In this document: positions 41,155-52,700 of the stretch, in pieces | Layout of the letters: each line of letters begins with the position of its first letter | Numbering within the stretch: the first letter of the stretch is position 1 | NCBI RefSeq assembly: GCF_000372725.1 | Contig: NW_005201392.1 | Location: 863,620 to 927,619 of the forward strand | Reading direction: 5' to 3' | Length of the DNA stretch: 64,000 nucleotides | DNA from: Emiliania huxleyi CCMP1516 | Lineage: Eukaryota; Haptophyta; Isochrysidales; Noelaerhabdaceae | The notes under the pieces: model-generated | What the model was told of the DNA's origin: nothing | What the model saw: the letters and a program-made list of their open reading frames with translations, nothing else | The model's database searches: none | Program-made: the position numbers and the translations under genes

Positions 41155-43758
41155 TCAGCTGGCCTCCGCTGCGGCCTGCACCGCCGCACGCGTCAGAGCC
41201 TCCACCGCCGCCCAGTCCCGCTTGGCCACCGCCTCTGCCGGCACGAGCCATGTCCCTCCGGCGGCAAACACACCTGGCAGCGAGAGGTACGAGGGCAAAT
41301 TCGCCTGTGTCACGCCGCCGGTCGGCATGAACCGCACGTCCTTGTATGGCCCGCCGAGCGCCTTGAGCGCCGCCGCGCCGCCGCTCGCCTTGGCCGGAAG
41401 AGCGTACCGTGAGAGGGAGGGGAATGTGCGACTCTGGGACTCTCACAGTGGACGGAGAATCGGGGCGAGTGCCGGAAATGTACATCTCGGCAGCGGCAGA
41501 TCTCGCCTCGGCCGGGAAGAACTTGAGGTGTGTCAGCCCGAGCTCGAGCGCGGCCTCGATCTCGCTCGCTGTGGCGCACCCCGGCACGATTGGCACACCG
41601 CGCTGCGTCGCCCATTCGACGACGCGCGGGTTGGTGCCTGGGGAGATGTGGGGAGATGTGGGGAGATGTGGGGAGAGATGGCGAGATCACCGCATCTAGC
41701 ACTCGATGTATGGTGAGATGTGGTGAGATGTGTGGAGATCGCCGCGGTGCCTGGCGAGACGAGGAACGACGCGCCGGCGGCGACGGCCTGCTCGGCCTGC
41801 TCTGCCGAGAGGACCGTGCCTGCCCCCACCGCCATCTCGGGCACCTTCGATGCGATCAGCCGGAGGGCCTGCATCGCGGACGGCGTGCGCAAGACCAGCT
41901 CCATCACGTCGACCCCTCCCCGCAGCAGCGCGCGAGCGACCGGCTCCGCGGCTTCCGGCGAAGCGAGCGAGACGACCGGAACCAGCCGCGTGCGACCAAA
42001 CCGCTCGAAAACCGACGCCGCCGCCGCGTGGAAGGGCGCGAACCGCTGCGGCGGCGCCGCGCCCGACGCCCCCTCCCCGCCCCCACCGGCCACCACGCCG
42101 CCGCCGCCGGCCCCGCTCGCGTTCAGCTGCGCCGTCACGCCCGCCCACCTCGCCTCCGCCGCCCTCAGCGCCCCGCCGCTCACGTCGGACAGGTCGCCGA
42201 ATCGAGCCATCGACAGCGCCGCGAGCAGGTCGCCTCGGCGGCAGGCGCGGGCGATCGCCGCCCGAGAGCTGGCCGCCTCGCCCCTCCAGCCCTCCCCCGC
42301 GTCGAGGAGGCCGTGGAGGAAGCCAGCCACCCACGCGTCCCCCCCTCCCAGCGCCTCGCGCGGCCGGTGGACCTGAGAGGTGCATCACAGCCAGGGGTGC
42401 GAGGCTACTGCGTACAGGGAATACGCCGCAAGCTGTCCGTTCTCGACTGTCCGTCTACGGCGGCAGCACCGTCGACTACGAGTGCTGGTTCCATCTGTGT
42501 TCCGCATCTGTGTTCCGCAGACCACGGGCGTGTCGCCCGTCGACACCTCGCCCGCCGCCGTCGCCACAACCGACCAGCGCACCACGCCGCCGCCGCCGAA
42601 GAGCGTGTTCTTGTGTTCTTGAGTGTCCTTGAGCCCGCCGCTCGCCGCCTCGCGTGGCGCGGCGGCCCGCTTGAAGCAGCAGCCGAGCAGAGGGACGCCC
42701 CACCTAGAAGGTTCCTAGACGGTTCCTAGACGGTTCCTAGACGGTTCCTAGAAGGTTCCTAGAAGAGCAGAGGGACGCCCCACCTCTGGCGAAGGGACGA
42801 GAGCGCGGCCGCCTGCGAAGCATGTTCCGCCCCTTCCCCAGGCCAGACGCCCTCCCGCTCCGCGAGCCTGCAGAAGCAAGGAGTCCACGAATGTCGGGGC
42901 GACGGATCTCGTCATCTCTCGGCGCATCGCGTCGCATCTCAGCGCATCTCGGCGCATCTCGCAGCCTGCGCAGCGAGTCCTCCGAGAGCATCAGCAGAGT
43001 GACGGCCCGCGCGGCGACGTGTGGCTGCACGAGCGCCCACAGCTCCTCGAGCGAGCCTGCTCACGGGTGCGCTGTGGGTGGCGCCCCTTCACACCTCGGA
43101 GCGGCGCGCTTCGCGAGCCGAGCGCGGGGCGGTGATTAAAGTCGAGGCTGACGTCGCAGCCGTCTGTCGCCGCCGCCGCCTCCAACGCGGTCGACCACGC
43201 CGCCGCCGGACCGGGCCCGAGCAGCGGCGTAATGCCTGTCACGTGAAGCCACTTTGCAGGCGAGAGGAGAGACGGCCAGTCGAAGGTGTCACCGCTTGCT
43301 ACGGTAGCAAAGGCCGAGTGGTGGCGCTGGTAGTGCGGCCGCGGGCCAGAGCCGTCGTCGACGACGTGAAGCGTCCCGAGGACGGAGTGCGGCGACCCGT
43401 CGACCACGACGTTTTCCGTCGCCACGCCAGAGGCCTCTGCGGCCGATCTGACGGCGTCCCCAAGCGGCCCGTGCGGAAGCACAGAGACGTATGACGCTAT
43501 CGGGGCCGCGGAGACGCGAGACAGCGCGACGGCGACGTTCAGCTCCGCTCCTCCGACCGCCTGCACCACCTCGGCGGCCGGCGCGGCGAGCGGCAGCGCC
43601 ACGTGAACCGGCGTGGCCGGACGGGGCTTGAAGGTCATGACCGCCTCGCCGAAGGCGACGAGCGCGGAGTGGGCGGCGGTGCAGTTTGTGGCGGAGTGGG
43701 CGGCGGCCACGCGAAGGCCACCGCACAGCACGGCAGTCGCGAGCGAGCGCTTGTGCAT
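41155..43758 (-). CDS. Fused KDG kinase (PfkB) and KDPG aldolase
   Basis: Exons 43758-43119, 43056-42966, 42867-42784, 42703-42523, 42372-41751, 41637-41507, 41388-41155 total 661 codons in frame. Residues 1-350 are a PfkB sugar kinase of the 2-keto-3-deoxygluconate type: FGEAVMTF, VGGAELNVAVAL, GPLGDAV, and GGGDAWVAGFLHGL with its catalytic Asp (about 343). After an Ala/Gly linker, residues 445-660 are KDPG aldolase: ELVLRTPSAM (Glu), GAGTVLSAEQ, VPGCATASEIEAALELG, HLKFFPAE (Schiff-base Lys, about 579), RFMPTGGV. The fusion would turn KDG plus ATP into KDPG and then pyruvate and glyceraldehyde-3-phosphate: the lower Entner-Doudoroff route. The leader MHKRSLATAVLCGGLRVAAA may be a targeting peptide. 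Four of six introns start with GC; two have direct exon repeats at their ends. Confidence 0.9.
41638..41750 (-). repeat. Intron with CCAGGCACC direct repeats and CACATCTCCCCA units
   Basis: 113-nt GC-AG intron of the aldolase part. Donor CCAG|GCACC and acceptor CCAG|GCACC are the same 9 bp; four CACATCTCCCCA units sit just before the acceptor. Splicing gives FLVSPGTNPRVVEW. Confidence 0.85.
42685..42785 (-). repeat. 21-bp exon duplication bracketing an 80-nt intron
   Basis: Identical 21-bp copies at 42685-42705 and 42765-42785 contain AG|GTGGGGCG on the coding strand. Between them are five 11-bp units of TTCTAGGAACC/GTCTAGGAACC. Removing one 80-nt unit (42704-42783) as a GT-AG intron restores LRQRWGVPLLGCC. 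Confidence 0.9.
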
Positions 43759-44697
43759 GGTCGCAGAGCAAGGCGTGCTCTGTCGAGTCGGGAAGCGACA
43801 GCGCGCAACAGGATTTGTCCCTGGCACAACGCTGCGCGCGCTGCGGGCGCTGCCAGTGGGCCAGCTGGGGGGGCAGGCCGCTGGTACTCGAGTAGGACAG
43901 TGACCGCCGCAAACCCTGTGTTTTGCTCCAAGGGATTTCGGATATTTTTTGTAGGCACCGGAACGCCGCATGTGCGCGTAACGAACAACATAAATCTCTC
44001 GTAACGACGCTGTGCTAGAGATGCCTTTCGGGGCCCAGAGATAAAACTTCTGCTGCCATGCGTGACCTGATCCTACCTAGTAGTGTCCCCAGCTATGGGC
44101 GTGTCCACGTTGGACGGTTGGAGCCAGCCAAGTGCGGCGAAATCCGGTCCATCAAATCTCTCTCTCTTCGGGGCCGTTACCGCCTGGTAACGCCGAAGAG
44201 ATCGGTCGGTCGGGTGGGTGGGTTGGTCTCCGCCGCACTCCCGCCGCCTCCAGCCAGCCTGCGGTCCAGCCCTGACCCGACGGGGACGCCACCACCCTCG
44301 TTCAACGCCTTTAGAGAGATTTTTGAAACCAACAAGCAATCGCGACTACCACTTATCTCTTAAGTAAGTAAGTAAGTAAGTAAGGCACCGACTGCAATTC
44401 ATGTAAACGAGCGAGCGAGCGTCTTCCGCCTTCTCTCCCGCGTTACGCTGACTCCTTCATGTCACCTTTACGCTGAAAATGCGTTTCGCTTAACATGGAT
44501 GGGGTGTAGAAAAAGAGGAAACGACTGGCGGGAAGCGGGTCAGTGAGTACCGGCCGGGCTTCCAACAAGTTTGGAACCGCCCGCCACGCAATCTCGCCCG
44601 CCCCTGCGATCGGCCAAAATCGCCCCACACAACTCGAGCATCGGCCCGTGATCTGTCCGGTGCGCGTGCGGTCGGTGCCGTGGAGGCGTCGGCTCAA
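43759..44697. other. Region between divergent genes, with repeat C and (TAAG)n
   Basis: 939 bp upstream of both the fused ED enzyme and the CDK-like kinase, so both promoters should lie here. It holds the second copy of repeat C (44005-44128) and six TAAG units (44361-44384). No TATA box recognised. Confidence 0.5.
44005..44128 (+). repeat. Dispersed repeat family C, copy 2
   Basis: Shares TAACGACGCTG, GCTAGAGATGCCTTTCGGGG, CCCAGAGATAA, CCTAGTAGTGTCCCCAGCTA and GGCGTGTCCACGTTGGA with 18543-18650, with two small insertions here. Confidence 0.8.
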
Positions 44698-46479
44698 ATG
44701 CAAACTCACGACTTCATCTGCGACGAGCGCCTCGACTGCGGCGGCACCATCTCGCCCGTGCTGAACGAAAAGTATGAGTTGCTCGGTGACGAAACCATCG
44801 GTGCAGGATCCTTCGGCAAAGTGTACAGGGCGAGGTCGCGGGCTGAGGGCAGCATCGTTGCCGTCAAGAAAACCGAGCTCAACGCTGGAGACAATGGAAT
44901 ATCCGTTTACACGCTGCGAGAGGTGCCATTCCTCCATCGCTCTCGCAAGTCAAAGCCTTCCGCCTTCCGCAAACGCAAAACAGGTGCCCTAAACGCGCCG
45001 TTCCTCCCGCAGGTGGCGCTTCTAAAGAACCTCATTCACCCGAACGTTGTGCGAATGCAGGCGCTGCCCGCGACCCCTCCCCAAGCGTTGCACAATCCCT
45101 CAAGCCCTTTTCGACCGTGCGCATGCAGGAGTTCTTGGAATGCCGCGAGCAGGAGGAGATGTATCTCATATTCGAGTATCTAGACGAAGACCTCGCCAAA
45201 TGCCTCGAGACAAAGTTCCAAGACGGGATGCCCGCGGAGCTCGTCAAGTCTTGCACCATGCAGGCGCGTGCGTACACCTGTGAGGATCCGAGAGCAGGAG
45301 GGGATTACAAGAGCGCTCTGGTACCTCAGCCCGCTGCGCACCCCTCCTGATCGCGCCTCAGATCCTGCGCGGGCTCGCCGCTTGCCACGCGAGGCGCATT
45401 CTGCACCGCGACCTCAAGCCGCACAACGTCCTCATCCGCGAGGACGGGAGCGTCAAGGTTGCCGACTTTGGTCTCGCACGCACCGAGATGAGTTTCTCGC
45501 TCAACGCGCGCCGAGATGAGGTGTACACCAATGAGGTTGTGACACTCTATTACCGTGCGCCAGAGCTGCTTCTCGGCGCAACGGTACGCGCCCCCCCCCC
45601 CACCACCAACTGAGACACACGCCCTTCGCTCACCTTCCTCAACATGCCTCCAAGCTGCTGCTCCTCAGCGATTCCTTCAATCGCAGGAGTATGGTCCGTC
45701 CGTCGACATCTGGTCTGTGGGTTGCATCTTCTCGGAGCTCTCGTCGCATCGCCCCCTCTTCGAAGGGTCGTCACCGATCGAAATGCTTGCCAAGATCTTC
45801 CAGCTGGTTGGCACGCCGCACGAATCCCACGGAAAATCCCTGCTCACGCTGCCAGGGGCGGGGCAACTGGATTTCGGAAAGTTCCCGCGTTGGCAGCCAA
45901 AGAGCGTCCGCGAGGTGCAAAGCAACCGGCTCGAGGCGCTCGCCAAGGGCACATCGCCAGGCGGGCGGGCCTGCTTTCACGCGCCTTCCTAGCCGCCTTG
46001 GCATGTATTAGGCGTCCGCCTTGCCGCTGCTCGCGCGCTTTCTCGCCCTCGAGCCCGGCATGCGGCCTTCCGCCGAAGAGGCGCTGCAAGACCCTTACTT
46101 CGCCTCTCAGCGCTTTCTGCCACGGCCAACCCCTCTCTCCTCGTACCTCAAACCCGACGACACGGAGGATGGGCCAGCGTCGGCGTCACCTGCTGCTAGC
46201 GACTTCGACGACCTCGACGAGGAGCTTGTCCTGTTCACCCCCACCGGGCCCCCCAAACGCGCCACCTCCCCTCCTGCCACTGCGGTCGAGCAAAGGGCGC
46301 AGCAGAGGAGCTCGCAGGGACTCGAGGCGTCGGCAGGACGGTCGCAGGAGGCTGAAGATCGCGACCTGGCGCACGGCATCGCTGAGCTCCGAGCGCCACA
46401 ACCAATCAACGGCTCGTCTGCCCAGTGCACGCCGCCGCGCCGCCGCCCGGCTAAGCGCGGCCGCACGAGCCCGGCATGA
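44698..46479 (+). CDS. CDK-like (CMGC) serine/threonine kinase
   Basis: Exons 44698-44922, 45013-45060, 45129-45263, 45362-45583, 45687-45935, 46012-46479 total 449 codons in frame. Kinase marks: [80 protein letters not shown] and the layout place it with cyclin-dependent kinases. The C-helix is not PSTAIRE but [13 protein letters not shown], and the T-loop has an insert ([20 protein letters not shown]), so its cyclin partner may be unusual. A ~150-residue acidic then basic tail ([21 protein letters not shown]) may hold a nuclear signal. CDKs phosphorylate cell-cycle or transcription factors. Introns 2, 3 and 5 start with GC; 45061-45128 has GCG(A/C)ATGCAGG at both ends. Confidence 0.85.
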
Positions 46480-46778
46480 TTCTCCTGTGAGGCATCACAT
46501 TCTCTCCCATGACATGGCCGTGAAGCATGATGCGCGAGGCACATGCACTGTGTGGACGAGAGCGGGAGAGACCAGAGAGATTTTGGCGCATGCAGCTAGT
46601 ACATGTATACAGCGCTGCATCATTCCGCAATATGTCGAGAGGGCCCCCTATGACACTCACTGACACATGGTCGACACACTCTCGATTGTTGCCTCCATCG
46701 GAGGGTCAGAGATGGAATCGCGCCACGCCGCAGCCGCTGGCTGGGTGTGGGCCGGTCTCAGGCGTTGGCCCGAGGCCA
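46480..46778. other. Short gap between convergent stops
   Basis: 299 bp separate the CDK-like kinase stop from the stop of the SNF2-glycosylase gene. No feature beyond ordinary sequence. Confidence 0.4.
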
Positions 46779-49700
46779 TCAGAGTAGAACGAGGTTCTCC
46801 TCCTGAAGGTGGTACATAAGGTAGCAGACAACGGAGCGATAAGGATGCCAGCCCTTGGCCTCAGCCAGTGCGTCGATGAGGTTGCGGTTTTTCGCGGTGT
46901 CGTCAAAGTCGGCCTGTGACTGGAGCAGCGTCTCAGACTCCTCCAAGTGGCCGATCTCGTACAGGTCGTTGAGGTAGTTTCGGATCGTCAGGTCGCCGTA
47001 GAGCATCACGTTGGCGCGTTGCAGAAAGTGCATGAGCACGCCGCCCGCGCTCCAGTTGCCGATGCCCTTCAGCGACTCGAGCATCCGCGCAGCCTCGCGG
47101 TCGGACGCCGCCGCCATCTTGGCCCCGCTGATCTTGCCGCTCTTGAAGTCGGCCACGAGCGAGATCAAGAAGTCCGCCTTGGCGCGAGAGTACGCGGCGC
47201 TCACCGGCTCGCCCTCGCCCGCCGCATGCGCCCGCGCCTTTTGCAGGAAGAGCTCGTGGTCGTCGTTCTTGCCGCAGGGGAATGAGTCGCCTAGGCCACG
47301 GCTCCTCAGTCTTAGCAAGGGCGCGCACGCCATGTGAAGTGTGTGCCTGTGCTCACCGCACAAGTGGGGGTAGCCCGTCTGCTTGCCCTTGATCTTCTCG
47401 CAGCTGGCGATGAGGGGCGCAACCAGCTCAGGCGTGAACAGGAAGCCGCTGGTGTTGTGCTTGCCCGTGAGCATCAGCTTGTGCAAGTTGTCGGCGCCGT
47501 TGGTGTCCTCACCGCTGTCGATCAGCTCGCGCACCGTCCGATCGAGCAAGCTGGCGCGGTCGTCAGCCCCCATCCGCTCGATGGCGACGCCCACCTTCAT
47601 CGCGAGCCTGCGCAGGAAGGCGTTGCCCGCGTCGACGCTGACCATCGTGAAGGTGATCGCGCGCACGCACTTGTCGAAGAGGCGCGCCTGCGTCGGCGGC
47701 CGTGGCGTGCCAATCTCGTTCTCGAGAGCCGCGGCCCCCACGCGTGCGATCAGTGCCGCGAGCTTCGGGTCCTTGGATAGGTGCACGACCGCCTTGTGGA
47801 TCACCTCGCGCGTGAGCACGAGAGGCGGTGTCGTGTCGTCAAAACGGAGCGGCGAGTCCTTGGCGAGCGGCTTTTTGCCGCCCGCCGCGACCTGGGCGCG
47901 TGGCGCCTTTGGCGGAAAGAGCCAACGCCGCACCGCCAGCGACGCCTTGCCCTCCTTTGCGAGCGCCTTGGCCTGCGCAATCGCGAGCGGGTCGCCCTTG
48001 TTGACCTTGACCTTGTTGCGCGGCGCATACTTCGGCGCCTCTTCCTCCTCCTCCCCCTCGTAATCCTCGTCGCTGCCATCACTGCCGTCGTCAGCCTCGG
48101 CCGCCGAAGCTTGCTCGTCGGCGCTTCCCTTCTTGGCTCCTCCACGCCGCGCCCGCTGGCCGACCCCGCCGCCGCTCGCCACAGCCTTCCCTCCGACTCC
48201 CCTCGCGCGCTTTGCTGGTGCCTCCTCCTCCTCCTCCTCCTCCGCCGCCGCCGCCGCCGCCGCCGCCGGTGCTGCCCCCTCCTGTGAGCTGCAAGCTGCA
48301 AACGCGCCCGTCTGGCCAGCCTCGGCGAGCGAGCGCGCCCAAGCGTCGCGGACGGTGAATCGCTTGAGCTTTCCGCTGCCGCCAGCCGCAAGCGTTGCCT
48401 ATTCCAGGCACACGGATGGAGACGCCGATTCCTCTGCGTAGAGGCTCCGCGGGGCGCCTCGCCTCGAGGTCAATGCGCTCACGGTAGCGCGTGGCGACGG
48501 GAGCAATGTACTCGCGGAAAAAGTTGCCCGCGAGGCGAATGTTGGCGAACTTCGCCTCCTCGACGGTATGCTCTGCCATGAGCACGACAAGCACCAACTG
48601 CTTCGACGCCTGGCCCGGCCGGTCCACGCGGCCCTTCATCTGCTCGAGGTGATCGCCCGGCGTCGGACGGCAGACAATGGCGTCGGCGTGCCCCTGCATG
48701 TTGATGCCCTGCCCCTCGACCGACTTGACCGCGACGATGACGCCGCCGCCGCCCTTCTTCTTCTTCGAGGCGTCGCCCTCCTTGAGAGCAGCGCGGCCCG
48801 AAGTGGCGATGGTCTCCGCTGCGACGTCGGACCACATCCGCGCGGCGATCCCGTGCGCCTGGAGCACCTTGAGGAGATGCGCCGCCTCAGGGGCCGTGTC
48901 GGCGAACACGAGGGGCCGTCGTTTCTGCCGGAGCAGCTTTGCGCACTCCTTGGCGAACGCCTCGCCCATCACCGAAGTGGAGGCATACGACGCCGGACCC
49001 TCCTCGCGGCCCTCGTACACCTCCCTCAAAAAGCACTCGAGCTCGGTATAGAGCTTGCGCCCGTCCGCCTCGCCCGTGTTCTGCTGCTTGCGCTGGAAGG
49101 CGGCGATGATGCCACGGTAGCGCTGCAGCTGCGCCGCAGGCAGCTGCACAGGCTCGCCGCGCATCGTCCACGTGCGGTCCGTCTCCGGGACCTGTATATG
49201 GCAGCGGCGAAATCGGATGGTGCAAGGTGCGCTTTTGGAAGGGGGGGGGGGGGGGGGGGCGCACCTGGCAGACGATGTGCTCATGGATGGTGGCGGGCAG
49301 CCACTCCATCGTGCGTGGCAGCGGCGTGCGAAGCATCCGGATCATGTAGAAGAGCGCCGAATACTTGGAGCGGAAGAAGGTGGCCGAGAGCATGAGCACG
49401 CCAAACAAGCTGACCTCGATCTGCCGCCAGGCGGAGGGGCACCGTTTCGCGTCGGCGTTCTGGACCGAGAGGCACTCGTCGATGACGACAAAGTCCCACG
49501 CCGCCTGACGCACGAACGGGTGCTCGCACACTCGGTCGAGCGTCGAGATGACCAGCGAGTTACCATCGACCGGCGGGTTGTAGTGACCGTAGGTGAGCGA
49601 GAAGAGCCGGCCGTCCTCGCGCTGCTCGATGACGTGAAAGTTGCGCGTGTGCGTCGCAATCTCCAGAAGCCACTCCTTGACCAACGCCTTCTTCTCCATC

Positions 49701-52700
49701 ATGACGAGGACGCCATTCCGCTTGCCGCCCGTCGCCTCGATGTAAGCAGCGAGCCGGCAGATAGTGGCCAAGGCCGTGAGCGTCTTGCCAGCGCCGACGG
49801 CGGAGGCGTCGGCGTGGCCGAGCCGGCCGCTTTTGACGCCGCTCACCACCTTCGTGACGGACGCCTCCTGGTGCGCCCATAGCGTGGTGGTCGTCGTCGG
49901 CAGCGGCAGATACTCCTCGCCTGCACCCCCCGCCGCCTCGTCAGCACCGTCGAGTGCAGCCGCCGCCGACTCCGCCGAGCTGCTAGCCTGACCCGCGGCC
50001 TCGCTCTTCGTCTGCGCCGTCGATCGCCGCGGCCGCTTGCAGCTAGCGCCAGCCGAGTTCGCGATGGCGCTACTGCCAGCCGCGGCAGGCGGGGCGGCGG
50101 CGCCGGTGGCAAGAACGCCCAAGGGCGGTGCGGAGAGGGAGGCGGCCGAGGGCACGGCGCCGCGGCCGAGCCACTCGAGAGACACGAGGAGGTGGTGGTA
50201 GCCGGCGCCGCGCGAGCGCACCCGCCACTTGAGCGCGCCTTCCGGAGATATGGGGAGATATGGGGAGATATGGGGAGATATGGACCTTGACCCGCCACTT
50301 GAGCGCGCCTTCCTTGAGGAGCGCCGTCGGGTAGAGGCACTCGAGCGCGTGGAAGAGCCGCAGCAACACGCCCTCACTCATGTCGCGCGGTGAGCCGCTG
50401 CCGTCGGCGAGGACCGGCCCCAGCACGACGTGCTCCGCGTCGCGAGTCTTGATGGCGAGCAACGCGTCGCGCCTAGGGTGAGGGAGGTCGCCTGATTAAT
50501 GAATGAATCAATCCGGCGAGATTCGACGAGCTACGGCTAAGCGGCGGGGGGACTCGGACGGTCGTGGCGACGAGGCGAAGGGTGGGGGTGCGACGGCGTA
50601 CCACGTCCGCGTGACGATGCCACCGCTCACGGCTAGCGGCAGCCAGTCGTACACGAGCCCCTCCTGCGCCCCAAGCCGCCGGGCCTCGGCGGCGTACGCG
50701 TGGAGCGCTTGCATAACGCGGAGCACCGCCTCGCCCGAGGGCAAAGTGGCCGCCTGTCCGGGAGGCGAGAGCGCGAAGGCAGCTCAAGGGGCAGGGAAGG
50801 ACGGCTGCGGCGAGAGGGCTGGCGCTCGAAGGGGGTGGGCTGGTCTGCATGCGTGAGTCGAGATGGATCCCCGGTGCGTGAGCGGGGTTGAGGAGCGAAC
50901 CACAGAGGGCGCGCCTCGTCTGGCACGACGTACAGCGCGACGCGCAAGAGAGACGCCCGCTCACTGCCGGGGTCGAGCTCGAGAGGCTTGTGGTTCTTGA
51001 GGTCGAGCGAGCACGGCGCGATCACAGCGCGCGCGTCAAAAGCCTCCACCTCCCTCCCGGCGATGCTGAAGCTCCAGCCGCCGCCCGCCCCGAGCGTGGC
51101 AGTGAGCTTCACCGCCCGCTCCGCAGCCTCCTCTTGCCCCGGAGCCGCATCCAAGGCCCACTGCAGGCCGGGCGGCGGCAGCGGCAGCGCGACCGTCTTT
51201 CCGCGCGCCCAATGCTCCGCCACGGCCCGCTCCGCCGCCTCGACGAGCAGCCGGTCCACCTCCTGGCCGGAGTGCCGCCGCACGTAGCCGAGGCTAGGGA
51301 CCGCCTTGGCGCCCGACTCGCCGCTGGCAGGGCCTTCCGCTGCAGCCGCGTCACGCGCCTTGCCGATGCGCTGGACGAGTAGAGGCTCGGCGGCATCGCC
51401 GCAGAAGAGCACGCTGAGCGTCTCCTACAGCCACGATAGAGCGGCGGTGGAGCTGGGAACCGAGGTGAGCGATGGGACTTCCCAACTGCACCTTCTCGCC
51501 CTCGTCACCAGACGACACCTCGAGTTCGACCGCCGAACCGAACGCGAGGAGGAAGGCGATGCGACCGTCGTGCTCGCTCGGGGATGCCCCGATCACAAAT
51601 CGCTGCATGCGAGCGATGTGCTCCTCGCCACCCTCAGTGGCGGCGGCGGCGGCGGCGGCGGCGAGGGGCGCGCAAAGCAGCGCGGCGCCCGCGGCGGGAG
51701 CCAACGCCATCCGCTGCTGCTGCCAACGCTGCACCGCCTCGAAGCACTCGACCAGCTCCGTCTCCTTGTCGGAGAGCGTGCCGGTGGGCGTCACCACCTC
51801 GCGGGCCGTCGTGTAGAGAGTCGTCTCGGCCGCGGGCCGCTCGCCCGCCGCGCGCGGAGGAGCGGCGGTGTTCCCCCACGTGGTGAGCCGCGCGAGCGAC
51901 TGCCGCTCCTGCATTCGTGCGTTCGCCTCCGAGAGAAGCTTGCGCACCTGCCGCGCAAGGGCGGGCAACGAATGCTTCTTCCAGCTGGCGGGAGGCGCCG
52001 CGAGCAGGGCCTGCAGCAGCAGCAAACTGGACGGGCAGACTTGCGGCTCGAAAGCGGCGAGTCGGCACTCGGAGTCCAAACGCACCACCCGAGACTCTGC
52101 CACCGGCGGCGCATCTCCCGCCTCCCACCCGTCGAGCAGCGCCAGCTCGCCCGGCACCGCGTCCGCCTCAAGCCGGCTGCGGCCGCTGGCGTCCCGCGAA
52201 TACCACTCGGTGAAGCTGGGGTTGAGGTACGCGACGATGGCGGCGCCTAGGGGAGATAGGGGCAGATAGGGGGAGATAGGGGGAGATACGAGGTACGCGA
52301 TGGTGGCGGCGCCTAGGGTTGAGGTCCGGCCCGGTCAGGTCACGGAGACGGTCGCGGTTGCACTTCCTCCTGGCCAAGGGAAAGCAGAGGCTCCTGCCGG
52401 CTCGCCGTCAAATCGGTCCCAACGGCCCCACCGAATCGCGCCGCCCACGGCGGCCTGCGCCACCAGCAGCGTGTTGCGTAGCTCGCCCGCGCGCCCCTCC
52501 TCCTCTTGCGCCTCCTCCTCCTCCTCCTCCTCCTCCTCCTCCTCCTCCGGCGGCGGCGGCGGCGGCGGCACGAGCGACCAGCCGTAGTGCGGCCCCTTGG
52601 GCTCGTAGAACTTGTCCATAAAGCCGAGCCACTGGTTGCAGTCCCGTCCTTGCGTGCGTAGCGCCGCCGCCACTGCCTTGCGCGCGAGCGGAGGCGGAAG

